Numbered from the stretch's first letter, positions 17,671-26,803 are shown. The stretch is 64,000 nt of DNA from an uncultured Winogradskyella sp. (GCF_947498345.1 NZ_CANMJY010000014.1:1-64000); one strand, 5' to 3'. Program-made: numbers and translations. The notes: a model not told the origin generated them from the sequence alone.

Positions 17671-17814
17671 TTAATTTAGAAGTGCTTCAAACTTCGATTT
17701 ATTATAATTTATAACACTTAAAGCCTTTGAGTAATTCAAAAGAAAACTAATTGTTTCATCTTTTGGTTTTAGGTTATCATTTTTTGGGGAAGCGTTAGAG
17801 TAAATTTTTTCCAT
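17671..17814 (-). CDS. Small protein (47 aa), unknown function
   Basis: An ATG at 17814 opens a 47-codon frame: MEKIYSNASPKNDN, then LKPKDETISFLLNYSKALSVI and a short tail. A basic/polar start, a KP-K-ETI-FLLNYSKALSV core and an acidic-aliphatic end look like a real, flavobacterial-type short protein rather than random sequence. It sits between the terminator at 17632 and the sigma factor gene. The function is unknown. Confidence 0.6.
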   Translation of the reverse strand: MEKIYSNASPKNDNLKPKDETISFLLNYSKALSVINYNKSKFEALLN

Positions 17815-17934
17815 ATTTATAAATTAGGGTTTATATATGGTACAACGCAACACTATGTTGTTTATTGTGCATTAAAAAATAAAATTCATATTAAATATTA
17901 CTTTTATAAGTTTTTAATGCTCAATAAAGTGAGT

Positions 17935-18519
17935 TTAATTTGTCAAAACAATATTATTTTGCTCTATTACTTTACGCATATTAATAAGCGCATAGCGCAT
18001 TCTACCTAATGCTGTATTGATACTCACACCTGTACGTTCGGATATTTCCTTAAAGCTCATGTCCTGATACATACGCATCATTAAAACTTGTTTTTGATCT
18101 TCTGGTAATTCTTCTATAACACGTCTCACGTCCGACTCTACCTGCGATTTTATCATGCTCTTTTCAGCATTTAGACTAGAATCGCTTAGTACAGAAAAAA
18201 TACTAAACTCACCGGCGTTATCAAACTTAGGCATACGACTGTTCTTTCTAAAATGATCAATAACCAGATTATGTGCAATGCGCATAACCCAAGGCAAAAA
18301 TTTACCTTCTTCGTTATACTTTCCACGCTTTAAAGTTCTAATGACCTTGATAAAGGTATCCTGAAATACATCTTCTGTAATATCTCTATCATATACTTTA
18401 GAATAAATAAAACTGTAGATACGCTGCTTATGTCTCGATATTAAAACCGATAATGCACTTTCGTCTCCTTTAATGTAGTTGCTAACCAACTGTGCGTCTG
18501 GGATAAGTTCTTTTTTCAT
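17935..18519 (-). CDS. RNA polymerase sigma factor, sigma-70 family (ECF type)
   Basis: A 194-residue sigma factor. Region 2 is seen in DITEDVFQDTFIKVIRTL and FLPWVMRIAHNLVIDHFRK (residues ~45-95). Region 4 is in IEELPEDQKQVLMMRMYQDMSFKEISERTGVSINTALGRMRYAL (~140-185), with the usual helix-turn-helix. No anti-sigma gene is next to it, in contrast to many ECF sigmas. It is divergent from uvrA. The leader carries an inverted repeat whose 3' arm includes the start codon, suggesting translational control. Confidence 0.92.
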   Translation of the reverse strand: MKKELIPDAQLVSNYIKGDESALSVLISRHKQRIYSFIYSKVYDRDITEDVFQDTFIKVIRTLKRGKYNEEGKFLPWVMRIAHNLVIDHFRKNSRMPKFDNAGEFSIFSVLSDSSLNAEKSMIKSQVESDVRRVIEELPEDQKQVLMMRMYQDMSFKEISERTGVSINTALGRMRYALINMRKVIEQNNIVLTN

Positions 18520-18589
18520 AATATTACTCTTAGTAGTTAAGAAGTAAACTTCTTAGCAAGGGGTTAAAATTTTCTAAAGTAATATTATG
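18517..18589 (-). promoter_or_regulatory. Leader inverted repeat enclosing the sigma-factor start codon
   Basis: On the minus strand CATAATATTACT (18589-18578) is the exact complement of AGTAATATTATG (18528-18517), whose last three bases are the ATG. With a one-base bulge the pairing extends by TTAG/CTAA. Inside the loop is a second perfect hairpin, TAAGAAGT-AA-ACTTCTTA (18538-18555). Paired, the mRNA would hide the start codon. Confidence 0.5.
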
Positions 18590-18621
18590 CGATACGCAGT
18601 TGTATTTTAATGATTATGTGG

Positions 18622-18654
18622 TAAATATAACAACAATCATTCCGAAAAAACAAA
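18622..18654 (-). promoter_or_regulatory. Candidate promoter for the sigma factor
   Basis: On the minus strand TTTG (18654-18651), a 21-bp spacer and TATATTTA (18629-18622) resemble TTTG/TAnnTTTG. The start would be near 18615, so the whole fold at 18517-18589 lies in the transcript. Confidence 0.35.
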
Positions 18655-18719
18655 AAAAACTAGCAAATTTTAACATTTTGTCGGATAAAATGTTCCTTTA
18701 ATAGATGAAATAGTTATAG

Positions 18720-18727
18720 TATCTTTG
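18720..18727 (+). promoter_or_regulatory. Candidate -7 box for uvrA
   Basis: TATCTTTG matches TAnnTTTG, 25 bp before the start at 18753. Confidence 0.5.
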
Positions 18728-18752
18728 TAAAATTAGATTTCAGAAAAATCCC

Positions 18753-21542
18753 ATGAATACTACTGTTTTAGACGTTAACCCAAAGAAAAATATCATTATA
18801 AAAGGTGCAAAATTGCACAACCTAAAAAATATTGATGTCGTTATTCCCAGAAACAAATTAGTGGTTATTACGGGATTATCGGGTTCTGGAAAATCAAGTT
18901 TAGCCTTTGATACCTTGTATGCTGAGGGTCAAAGACGTTATGTAGAAAGCCTATCGAGCTATGCGCGTCAGTTTTTAGGTCGGCTAAACAAACCTAAAGT
19001 AGATTATATAAAAGGGATTGCACCTGCTATAGCTATTGAGCAAAAGGTAAATTCTACCAACCCACGTTCTACAGTAGGTACAACTACAGAAATATATGAT
19101 TACTTAAAGTTGTTGTTTGCACGTATTGGAAAAACCTACTCTCCTATTTCTGGTGAAGAAGTTAAGAAGCATAGCGTAACCGATGTTATCGATTACATTA
19201 AAACATTTGAAGAAGGTGCTAAACTTCTACTCTTATCGCCTATTATACTTGAAAAAGATCGAACGATAGAAAATAAACTCCAAACATTACAGCAGCAAGG
19301 TTATGCCAGAATTAAGCATAAAAATGAGGTTTTAAGAATTGATGATGCTTTAAAACAAAATATAACATCAGATAAACATCTGTTTTTAGTTGTAGACAGA
19401 ATCGTTTACAAAGACGATGAGGATTTTCTAAACCGCCTTGCGGATGCCATAGAAACTGCATTTTTTGAAGGCGTAGGGGCTTGTATTGTTGAATCTCTTT
19501 CGGATCATAAAAAAACGACATTCAATAATAAATTTGAATTGGATGACCTAACGTTTTTAGAGCCCAATGCACATCTCTTTAGTTTTAACAACCCATATGG
19601 TGCTTGCCCAAAATGTGAGGGTTACGGTGATGTTATTGGCATTGATGAAGATTTAGTTGTGCCTAACACAGCACTATCGGTTTACGAAAATGCTATTTTT
19701 CCGTGGAGGGGAGAAAGTATGAGTTGGTACAGAGACCAACTTGTTAATAATTCGCATCATTTCGACTTTCCTATTCATAAGCCCTATTTTCAATTAAGCG
19801 AAAAGAATAAAGCATTAATTTGGTCTGGAAATGAGCATTTTGAAGGCTTAGACAGTTTCTTTGCTGAGTTGGAGTCTAAAGCTTATAAAATTCAGAATCG
19901 TGTAATGCTTTCGCGTTATCGTGGCAAAACAAAATGTAATCTTTGTAAAGGAAAACGCTTGCGTGAAGAAGCCAACTACGTAAAAATAAACGATGCTACC
20001 ATTACAGATTTGGTCGATTTACCTTTAAATGAACTGAAGCTATTTTTTAGTGAGTTAAAGTTAAATACTTACGATGCAAAAATTGCTAGACGTCTTTTAA
20101 CAGAGATTAATACGCGACTAGAATTTCTTTCTAATGTTGGTTTAAATTATCTCACTCTCAATAGAAGGTCCAATACACTTTCTGGTGGTGAAAGTCAACG
20201 TATTAACTTAGCAACCTCTTTGGGTAGTAGTCTTGTGGGTTCTATGTATATTTTAGATGAGCCTAGTATTGGCCTACACCCAAAAGATACTGAACGCTTA
20301 ATCGAAGTGCTTAAATCTTTACGTGATTTGGGCAATACTGTTATTGTGGTAGAGCATGACGAAGATATTATGAAAGCCGCAGACGAAATCATTGATATCG
20401 GACCAGAAGCTGGTACATTTGGTGGTGAAGTGGTTGCCACAGGAGATTTCAATGATATTTTAGTTTCAGATACTTTAACAGCAAAATATCTTAATGGCCA
20501 ATTAGAAATTAAAGTTCCTGAGAAACGAAGAACATCAAAATATCATATCAATATTGTTGGAGCTCGCGAAAACAATCTTAAAAATATTGATGTCACATTT
20601 CCATTACAAATGCTTACGGTTGTTACTGGAGTTTCAGGAAGTGGAAAAAGCACCTTAGTTAAAAAGATACTCTTCCCTGCGATTCAAAAGAAACTCACAG
20701 GATTCAGTGACAAGGCTGGACAATTTACCGAAATGACGGGTAATCATAGTAATATTCAACATGTGGAATTTGTAGACCAGAATCCTATAGGGCGTTCATC
20801 GCGTTCTAATCCGGTGACTTATATTAAAGCTTATGACGATATCCGCTCACTTTTTGCATCACAAAAACTGAGTAAAATTAGAAACTACCAGGCCAAGCAT
20901 TTTAGCTTTAATGTCGATGGTGGACGTTGCGAAACATGCAAAGGAGAAGGCGAAGTGACTATAGAAATGCAATTTATGGCCGATGTGCATTTAACTTGTG
21001 ATACCTGCGGAGGCAAACGGTTTAAAAAGGAAGTAATAGAAGTGCATTTTGAAGGAAAATCTATAGACGATATTCTTAACATGACTATTGATGATGCCAT
21101 AGATTTCTTTGCTACGTTTAAGCAAACTAAAATTAAGAATAAATTACAACCCTTACAAGATGTTGGCTTAGGTTATGTTACTTTAGGTCAGTCCTCCTCT
21201 ACCCTTTCTGGTGGTGAAGCACAGCGTATAAAATTAGCAACGTTTTTAGGTAAAGGTAGTAAAAGTGATAATGCGTTATTTATTTTTGATGAACCTACCA
21301 CAGGACTGCATTTTCATGATATACAAAAGTTGTTAAAATCGTTCCAGGCCTTAATTGCCAAAGGCCATTCTATAATTGTTATTGAGCATAATATAGATTT
21401 AATTAAATGTGCGGATTATATTATCGATCTGGGACCCGAAGGTGGTAAACATGGAGGTCAAATTGTGGCCCATGGCACACCAGAAGAAATTGTTACTAAT
21501 AAGGATTCCGTAACTGGTAAATATCTTCAGGAAAAATTATAG
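18753..21542 (+). CDS. uvrA: Excinuclease ABC subunit A
   Basis: A 929-residue damage-recognition ATPase of nucleotide-excision repair. The first Walker [10 protein letters not shown] is at 41-48, followed by [17 protein letters not shown] first zinc module (CPKCEG... and CNLCKGKR) follows, then the first signature [12 protein letters not shown]. The second half starts with GVSGSGKST at ~626, has the zinc finger [17 protein letters not shown]...CDTCGGKR and the second signature [12 protein letters not shown] with Walker [13 protein letters not shown]. The length is normal. It is divergent from the sigma gene and followed by a membrane-protein gene 14 bp on. Confidence 0.97.
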   Translation: MNTTVLDVNPKKNIIIKGAKLHNLKNIDVVIPRNKLVVITGLSGSGKSSLAFDTLYAEGQRRYVESLSSYARQFLGRLNKPKVDYIKGIAPAIAIEQKVNSTNPRSTVGTTTEIYDYLKLLFARIGKTYSPISGEEVKKHSVTDVIDYIKTFEEGAKLLLLSPIILEKDRTIENKLQTLQQQGYARIKHKNEVLRIDDALKQNITSDKHLFLVVDRIVYKDDEDFLNRLADAIETAFFEGVGACIVESLSDHKKTTFNNKFELDDLTFLEPNAHLFSFNNPYGACPKCEGYGDVIGIDEDLVVPNTALSVYENAIFPWRGESMSWYRDQLVNNSHHFDFPIHKPYFQLSEKNKALIWSGNEHFEGLDSFFAELESKAYKIQNRVMLSRYRGKTKCNLCKGKRLREEANYVKINDATITDLVDLPLNELKLFFSELKLNTYDAKIARRLLTEINTRLEFLSNVGLNYLTLNRRSNTLSGGESQRINLATSLGSSLVGSMYILDEPSIGLHPKDTERLIEVLKSLRDLGNTVIVVEHDEDIMKAADEIIDIGPEAGTFGGEVVATGDFNDILVSDTLTAKYLNGQLEIKVPEKRRTSKYHINIVGARENNLKNIDVTFPLQMLTVVTGVSGSGKSTLVKKILFPAIQKKLTGFSDKAGQFTEMTGNHSNIQHVEFVDQNPIGRSSRSNPVTYIKAYDDIRSLFASQKLSKIRNYQAKHFSFNVDGGRCETCKGEGEVTIEMQFMADVHLTCDTCGGKRFKKEVIEVHFEGKSIDDILNMTIDDAIDFFATFKQTKIKNKLQPLQDVGLGYVTLGQSSSTLSGGEAQRIKLATFLGKGSKSDNALFIFDEPTTGLHFHDIQKLLKSFQALIAKGHSIIVIEHNIDLIKCADYIIDLGPEGGKHGGQIVAHGTPEEIVTNKDSVTGKYLQEKL

Positions 21543-21556
21543 TATAAACTTTCTTT

Positions 21557-22132
21557 ATGGATCTAAGAGAAATCAAAAAGTACACGTCTACAGAATTTAT
21601 GTATTCTGGTGGTGCTAGTTTTGAAACTCATGTCGCTCGTAAAACGAATAGCGTCTTTAAGTTTTTGCCTTCTGTAAAGTTTGCATTTTATACTGTAATG
21701 TATTTATTATTATCAGTAGGTGCTTATTATTTTGGAATGCAATTATGGCCTATTGATAATGGGCTTTCTATTATCGGTTTTTTGTTACTTGGTGCATGCT
21801 TGGTGTGTTTTTGTGCGTTTTTATATTTTTTAAAAGATTATCTTATCCGTATTGTTTTTAGCAAAAAATTGGGGTACTACTACAAAGGCTATGTTAATAT
21901 TAAATATTTAAGATTCTCAAAAACTAATTTAGAGCATATTGTTGCTATTCAAATTTTAGGAGAAATAACAACAGAACAAATCGCTCCGTTTAATAGCTAT
22001 GAGATAAATTTAGTCTTAAAAGATTCTGAGCGGCTTCATGTTATAGACCATTCTAATCTAAATAGTATTATTGAGGATGCCCAAAGTCTTTCAACATTTT
22101 TAAATGTCCCTATCTGGACTAATGAAACTTAA
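21557..22132 (+). CDS. Two-span membrane protein, unknown function
   Basis: A 191-residue protein with two adjacent membrane segments (FAFYTVMYLLLSVGAYYFG and IIGFLLLGACLVCFCAFLYFL) and a C-terminal cytosolic or periplasmic domain of about 95 residues (LKDSERLHVIDHSNLNSIIEDA). The family is not recognised. The start lies 14 bp after uvrA, so it is likely read through from it. The stop overlaps the convergent gene by 4 bp. Confidence 0.75.
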   Translation: MDLREIKKYTSTEFMYSGGASFETHVARKTNSVFKFLPSVKFAFYTVMYLLLSVGAYYFGMQLWPIDNGLSIIGFLLLGACLVCFCAFLYFLKDYLIRIVFSKKLGYYYKGYVNIKYLRFSKTNLEHIVAIQILGEITTEQIAPFNSYEINLVLKDSERLHVIDHSNLNSIIEDAQSLSTFLNVPIWTNET

Positions 22133-23292
22133 TAAAACTGAAGCATGTTCTTAAGCGTAAAACCCAGTTTTTCAAAAACATATAAAACCAGATTGGTCAT
22201 AAACGCCCCAAGTATAAGATAGTCAGCAACGTTTGCTAAACCCTTGTAAAATGGGTTTCTGATTTCTGGATATTCGGAAACACCATTTTTTTCCCAAACC
22301 TTGTATAACCAATATTGAATATGATATCTCGGATAACTTATTAAAGCTGCAGCTAATACCGCAATAAGTAGAATAGTAAAATCCAGTATTCCCACAAAAT
22401 CAACATTTTGAGCGCGCCAGGTATACATATTTGCTATATATGCAACAACAAGAATTTTTGAAACACCATATAAGGTTATATAGGGTTTAAAATATTTAAT
22501 CACTTTGTTTTTATCCAATAATTCATTTGGAAGATTGTCTTGAGAATCATTCTGAGATAGAGCCTTGAGCTTTTTTCCAAATAAAGACGAGAATCTAAAG
22601 AACTCAAAATGAGAAATTACCACAAGAACTGTTAACATGTTTAATATTAGGTTGGTCAATAAGTAATAAAACCCTTGAGTATTTAATGCAATGTCTCCAT
22701 TAGACATCTGGTTTTGAAACCAAAAGACCCTATTGTATCTGCTTAGCTCATCAATATAAATTGTAATCGTTATGAAGCTAACACTAAAAAGCAGTACTAA
22801 TAAAAGTATGTTTTTTGCCCATTGTTTACCATAATGTGAAGCTGAAATACCTAGCAGTTTTAATAAACCATTAGATTGAAATTCGCTTTTCATTCTGGCT
22901 GTTCTGTTTATAAAGTAAATACCACAGCTAATGTATACTGGGCAGATTACTAAATAATTAATGATATTAGGAATGTCTTCTAAAAAGTTGTAGTAAAAAT
23001 CATCTTCGAGTGGTAACAATCTTCCATTTTTCCAGGCCCATAAAAAATTTACACCAAACAGTAAAAAAACAGTGATTAAATAAATTAAAACTCCCTTTTT
23101 TAACCACTTTTGAAAATCGCTATTAAAATCTAAACTCAACTTAAAAGGCAACGTAAAGAGACTAAACCCTTTTAATACATTTTTATTATTGGTGAGTTTG
23201 CTCATAAAAGCTGAACTAATCACATAATAAATAAAAGATCTAACATTCATAAGATGCAATTTAGAAAAATATTCTAAATTACTCATATACAA
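22129..23292 (-). CDS. Multi-span membrane protein, unknown function
   Basis: A 387-residue protein with about six to eight membrane segments (e.g. GVLIYLITVFLLFGVNFLW, IINYLVICPVYISCGIYFI, NILLLVLLFSVSFITITIYI, FVGILDFTILLIAVLAAALI). No transport or enzyme motif is visible. The first 20 residues (MYMSNLEYFSKLHLM) are weak and the start could be one of the internal ATG codons, e.g. that of MSNLEYF. It sits alone, with one copy of a 56-bp repeat just upstream of its start. Confidence 0.7.
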   Translation of the reverse strand: MYMSNLEYFSKLHLMNVRSFIYYVISSAFMSKLTNNKNVLKGFSLFTLPFKLSLDFNSDFQKWLKKGVLIYLITVFLLFGVNFLWAWKNGRLLPLEDDFYYNFLEDIPNIINYLVICPVYISCGIYFINRTARMKSEFQSNGLLKLLGISASHYGKQWAKNILLLVLLFSVSFITITIYIDELSRYNRVFWFQNQMSNGDIALNTQGFYYLLTNLILNMLTVLVVISHFEFFRFSSLFGKKLKALSQNDSQDNLPNELLDKNKVIKYFKPYITLYGVSKILVVAYIANMYTWRAQNVDFVGILDFTILLIAVLAAALISYPRYHIQYWLYKVWEKNGVSEYPEIRNPFYKGLANVADYLILGAFMTNLVLYVFEKLGFTLKNMLQFY

Positions 23293-23306
23293 TGCAATGA
23301 GTAGTG

Positions 23307-23362
23307 AATTATCAATAAGTAACGATTACTAATTTGCAAAAGTTCCCGTTTGGGACACTACC
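23307..23362. repeat. 56-bp direct repeat, copy 1
   Basis: It matches the copy at 26246-26301 at 49 of 56 positions in the same orientation, starting AATTATCAATA and ending CCCGTTTGGGACACTACC. All seven differences are transitions. Confidence 0.75.
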
Positions 23363-23410
23363 ATAACTACATTACCTTTTCGAAGTATTAAAAAATCAAA
23401 CAAAGAGAAT

Positions 23411-24748
23411 CTAATTTTTCCTTTTTGCATTTTTATCGGTTCGACCATTGTCATACAATCCTTGTAAAGCAGTTATTGTGTTCCCTTCGGCTAAAAAACG
23501 TATTCTAAAGCTATCGAGACCCTTCAGCATAAACTCATTATTACTATACGGAAGCAATTCATACTTTGTTCCACTACCTCGTTGATAGAATAATTTACCA
23601 TTCTCGTAGGTCACAATACGTGGGCCATAAATTCCTGCGAAGGCTTTTAAATCTTTAGCATCTAAGGTCACTGGATTCGTCTTTAGATTTAGTTCGGCGA
23701 GTGGCCATTCGTAAAAAGCTTGTAGCTCTTTTTCTTTATTATTTTTTATAAGTAATTCCAAAGCTTTCATATAGGCTATATCTAACGCATCCGCAGCCGT
23801 AGTCTTAATATGTGGACTAACACCAGTACCTTCCCAATTGGTATTGGTGATTGGGTTAATGGCTCTGCCAGTAGGCACCCAAACCATAAATCGATCTGTC
23901 GCCACAACTGAACCACCAGGATGTGCTCCACCGCCCGTAGTTTCACCTACCAGAGTAGCACGTTCTAGATGCTTTAAATTATAGCTAAACTCTTCTGCTG
24001 CCGAAAAAGTCCTGCCACTGGTTAATACATAAACGGGAGTATCCGGACTGCGTGTACCGCTCACGTGTGGTAAGGTCCAGGTTTGAGAATTTTGATCTGA
24101 TGGACGCCAATAGAAATTGTTCAAATGAACTGGGGCGCTTTCAAAGAGATAACTCGTTATGAGTTGGATCATTGCTGGACTTCCACCTCCGTTATTTCTA
24201 AGGTCAATAATAATAGCATCTGCATTACTCAAAAAATTCATGGCAGAGACGGCAGTCTCACCAGCATATTCTACATTAGAAAAACTTCTAAGATCCAAAT
24301 ACCCAATATTACCTGCCATAATTTTCACTTCCTTAAAACCAAAATTATTTCGTTTCATGCTGTTGATATAGCGATTCAAATAAGCGATGCTATCTTCAGC
24401 AGTAACTGTTTGTTGTTGCTCAGCTATTCGGTCTGGTGCAAAAGAGACTCTTAAATGTTTATCGTTGCTGATCGCTTGGAGGTCTGCTGTTAACGTGGAT
24501 GCAAATTCCTGAGGGTCTAAGATGGACTTATAATTGCCGTTCTCAAGTTTCGATGCAATACTTGAAGACATTTTCTTGGCAACCTCTGGAAAAACATAGT
24601 TTGCATTTAGTTTACTAGCTATAGAATCGATAACAGTTTGTTGTTCTTTAACTGTTAATAGCTCTACGTTTTGCTGTGCGTTCAGTTGAGAAGCAAGTAG
24701 CATTAAAAATGTGATTGTGATTACGGTAAATTTGATTATAGTTTTCAT
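23411..24748 (-). CDS. S41 family (C-terminal processing type) peptidase, secreted
   Basis: A 445-residue protein from ATG 24748 (MKTIIKFTVITITFLMLLASQLNAQ, a signal peptide). A start 7 codons upstream would overlap MarR more and adds a charged head. The family core is clear: GNIGYLDLRSFSN, ADAIIIDLRNNGGGSPAMIQL, then VLTSGRTFSAAEEFSYNLKHL with the nucleophile Ser, and ATLVGETTGGGAHPGG. The basic residue of the Ser-Lys dyad is not obvious here, as in the retinol-binding-like S41B branch. It is translationally coupled (ATGA) to the upstream MarR regulator, which probably controls it. Confidence 0.88.
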   Translation of the reverse strand: MKTIIKFTVITITFLMLLASQLNAQQNVELLTVKEQQTVIDSIASKLNANYVFPEVAKKMSSSIASKLENGNYKSILDPQEFASTLTADLQAISNDKHLRVSFAPDRIAEQQQTVTAEDSIAYLNRYINSMKRNNFGFKEVKIMAGNIGYLDLRSFSNVEYAGETAVSAMNFLSNADAIIIDLRNNGGGSPAMIQLITSYLFESAPVHLNNFYWRPSDQNSQTWTLPHVSGTRSPDTPVYVLTSGRTFSAAEEFSYNLKHLERATLVGETTGGGAHPGGSVVATDRFMVWVPTGRAINPITNTNWEGTGVSPHIKTTAADALDIAYMKALELLIKNNKEKELQAFYEWPLAELNLKTNPVTLDAKDLKAFAGIYGPRIVTYENGKLFYQRGSGTKYELLPYSNNEFMLKGLDSFRIRFLAEGNTITALQGLYDNGRTDKNAKRKN

Positions 24749-25194
24749 AATGTGATGTTTTTTGCACAATTGGTTCTGATTTTACCCAAAATGATTTCCA
24801 ATTGATTCAGTTCGTTTTTTGTGATTCCTTTTAATGATGAATTTCTATTGTGATGAATGATGGGAGGAAGGGTTTTTAAGACGTCCTTTCCTTTATCTGT
24901 GATTTCAATTTTGTAGCGCCTTCTGTCTTCAGGATTCATTGAGCGTTTCAAGTGTTTTTTCTGAACCATTGTATTGATCATTCGGGTCATAGATGCATTG
25001 TCTTTGAACACCAGTTCGGCAATTTCTTTTTGAGTCAGGTTGGGATGTTCATTTAGAAAGAGGAGTACCATACCCTGATCAATGGTCATATCTTTTATTT
25101 TTTCTGAAATGTTTTTCTGTGCAAATTTTCGATATTCCTTAATAGTACTTTCGATTACGTGAAATATTGTTTCAGATGGAAGAGACAGGTTCAT
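24745..25194 (-). CDS. MarR family transcriptional regulator
   Basis: A 149-residue winged-helix regulator. The core LFLNEHPNLTQKEIAELVFKDNASMTRMINTMVQKKHLKR, then the wing SMNPEDRRRYKIEITDKGKDVL, is canonical MarR. Its stop overlaps the start of the S41 peptidase by 4 bp, so both are made from one message and the regulator likely controls its own operon. The signal it senses is unknown. Confidence 0.93.
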   Translation of the reverse strand: MNLSLPSETIFHVIESTIKEYRKFAQKNISEKIKDMTIDQGMVLLFLNEHPNLTQKEIAELVFKDNASMTRMINTMVQKKHLKRSMNPEDRRRYKIEITDKGKDVLKTLPPIIHHNRNSSLKGITKNELNQLEIILGKIRTNCAKNITL

Positions 25195-25500
25195 ATGTCA
25201 TTAATTTGATACAAAAATAATTGATATATCAATTATGTAATAGAATTTAACTTTTATTTTATAGCCTTCTTAATCACTTAGTATATGTATATAGTTCCTC
25301 GGTAATAATGAAGCACAACGGTTTTGTGTAAGGCTTCGTTGCGAAAAATGTCCAATGGACTTTTCTGGCGTAACCAAAATATAGCAAATTGCAATGAACT
25401 ATACCCGTTGTTGGCAATTGTTAATTAAAGTTCAGCTTTCACAAGAATTTCTCAATAGTATCTGACTTTACAGCAGTGCTAATGAAATTTATAAATGAGT
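25195..25500. other. Gene-free stretch with a ~100-bp attC-like palindrome
   Basis: No credible gene. Its main feature is the nested inverted repeat at 25315-25411; the rest is AT-rich. Confidence 0.6.
25315..25411. repeat. Nested inverted repeat (attC-like element)
   Basis: Three nested pairs are visible. The outer arms ACAACGG (25315-25321) and CCGTTGT (25405-25411) are exact. The middle arms TTCGTTGC (25335-25342) and GCAATGAA (25391-25398) pair with one mismatch. The inner hairpin GTCCA-A-TGGAC (25350-25360) has A-run and T-run flanks. The outer CAACGG...CCGTTG arms around an imperfect stem resemble integron-type recombination sites, lying downstream of the isolated lipoprotein gene on its coding strand. 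No integrase is in the window, so this is an inference. Confidence 0.45.
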
Positions 25501-25869
25501 TTATTCAGGAATTAATCGATGATAAGTTTTGTCATCATAATTTATTTTTTCGTCAGAAATATATTCAAACACAAAGAGGTCACCACTAACTCTAATAATA
25601 TATTCTTTATTTGACATATCAATAATCTTAAATGCTGGAGGATTTTTAGAATTAGCGTGATCTTTTAGACTAGTAGATTTACCAGGAGAATCATATACTA
25701 AAATATCATTCTCAGTCACTTCTAGACCTTTTTGAATGCCTTTATCATTTACATTAATCCAATATCCAATCAACCATTTAGGCGGATTAATTAAATCGTT
25801 ATGGGAAATACAAGCTGTATTTAGAAAAAAGCTAGAGATTAATAATAGAGAAAATAAAACTTTTGACAT
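25501..25869 (-). CDS. Small lipoprotein, lipocalin-like
   Basis: A 122-residue lipoprotein with signal MSKVLFSLLLISSFFLNTAC (lipobox Cys20). The mature part begins with PKWLIGYWINVNDKGIQKGLEV, a GxW-type opening seen in lipocalin and calycin-like beta barrels, and is short strands throughout. No ligand can be inferred. It is isolated between an attC-like palindrome and an AT-rich stretch, which suggests a mobile cassette. It shares neither strand operon nor obvious partner with its neighbours. Confidence 0.7.
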   Translation of the reverse strand: MSKVLFSLLLISSFFLNTACISHNDLINPPKWLIGYWINVNDKGIQKGLEVTENDILVYDSPGKSTSLKDHANSKNPPAFKIIDMSNKEYIIRVSGDLFVFEYISDEKINYDDKTYHRLIPE

Positions 25870-26245
25870 AGTTGAAGTTGTATCTAAATATAAACAATCT
25901 AAAGTAAGAGTATTTTTTTATAATTATTCCCATTATATTTATACTAATAAAAATACATTTTTTATTATAGACCCTAAGAGTTCTCTATAAAAATCAAGAT
26001 GCAAGTCAGCTAATATATTGATCTGATATGTTTGTTAAGTTTTACATTATAATTAAGAATTGTTTTTTTGCTAAACACCTTAGGCATCGTAAATATATCA
26101 AGTATCCTACAAAAAAAAGCTTAGGAGCCCGTTTGAAACACCACAGTATATAAAACCCTTATTCTATAAGGTTTAAGAAACGTTCGCCATTTCAATGAAC
26201 GAGAACAGGCTCTTAAAAAAGAACCTGTTAAATTTATAAGTTGCT

Positions 26246-26301
26246 AATTATCAATAGGTAACAATTACCGATTTACAAAAGCTCCCGTTTGGAACACTAC
26301 C
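26246..26301. repeat. 56-bp direct repeat, copy 2
   Basis: It is 49/56 identical to 23307-23362 in the same orientation. The two copies enclose ~2.9 kb with the S41, MarR and lone lipoprotein genes. Confidence 0.75.
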
Positions 26302-26406
26302 TAACATTGTTGAAAAATATTTTTTAGAACATATATTGTTCAAAAGTATAAAATATGTTCTTATTTATCAAACAATTTAATATTTAGATAGATACTTTAT
26401 GTTTTA

Positions 26407-26414
26407 TATATTTG
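26407..26414 (+). promoter_or_regulatory. Candidate -7 box for the HTH gene
   Basis: TATATTTG, matching TAnnTTTG, 35 bp before the start at 26450. Confidence 0.45.
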
Positions 26415-26449
26415 CGTATTACTTTATTTAACTGATATATTTAGAACTT

Positions 26450-26779
26450 ATGTTGTTTGGCGAACGCTTATTAATCACTCGTAAAAAAAGGAAGATGTCG
26501 CAAGATGAACTTGCTAAACAGATTGGTGTACACGCTCCTGTAATTGGTAGATATGAACGTGATGAAGTTAAACCATCTATTGAGACAGCTTTTAAAATTG
26601 CTAAAGCTCTCGAAGTATCTTTGGATTATTTAACTGGATTGTCTGATTTAGAACTTGATAAAAATATCGTTGATGTGGTTACGAGTTTACAGAAGTTGAA
26701 CAATGAAGATAGAGCGCATATTTTTACTACGATTAATGCGTTAATTCGTGATGCTAAAGCTCGTAATACTTACGCATAA
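26450..26779 (+). CDS. XRE-family helix-turn-helix regulator
   Basis: A 109-residue protein. Residues 3-66 are a Cro/CI-type HTH: FGERLLITRKKRKMSQDELAKQIGVHAPVIGRYERDEVKPSIETAFKIAKALEVSLDYLTGL. The C-terminal ~40 residues are helical (LNNEDRAHIFTTINALIRDAK), suiting dimerisation. It converges with the lipoprotein gene of the Rhs locus and lies at the edge of a repeat-rich stretch, so it may regulate that accessory region, but nothing shows its target. Confidence 0.88.
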   Translation: MLFGERLLITRKKRKMSQDELAKQIGVHAPVIGRYERDEVKPSIETAFKIAKALEVSLDYLTGLSDLELDKNIVDVVTSLQKLNNEDRAHIFTTINALIRDAKARNTYA

Positions 26780-26783
26780 AAAA

Positions 26784-26803
26784 ACCACAACTTTCGCTGT
26801 GGT
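26784..26803. terminator. Intrinsic terminator
   Basis: ACCACA/TGGT-type stem (26784-26789 with 26798-26803) and an 8-nt loop, A-run before and T-rich after, between the convergent HTH and lipoprotein genes. Confidence 0.75.

Larger units (their letters stand above)
25870..26449. other. Gene-free 580-bp stretch with repeats and hairpins
   Basis: No open frame of note. The first ~200 bp is very AT-rich. At about 26128-26148 lies a short motif GCCCGTTTGAAACACCAC, a degenerate echo of the 56-bp repeat's end. 26150-26230 holds three small hairpins (e.g. ACGTTC...GAACG, AACAGG...CCTGTT). 26246-26301 is the second 56-bp repeat. This looks like the worn ends of one or more mobile elements. Confidence 0.55.
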
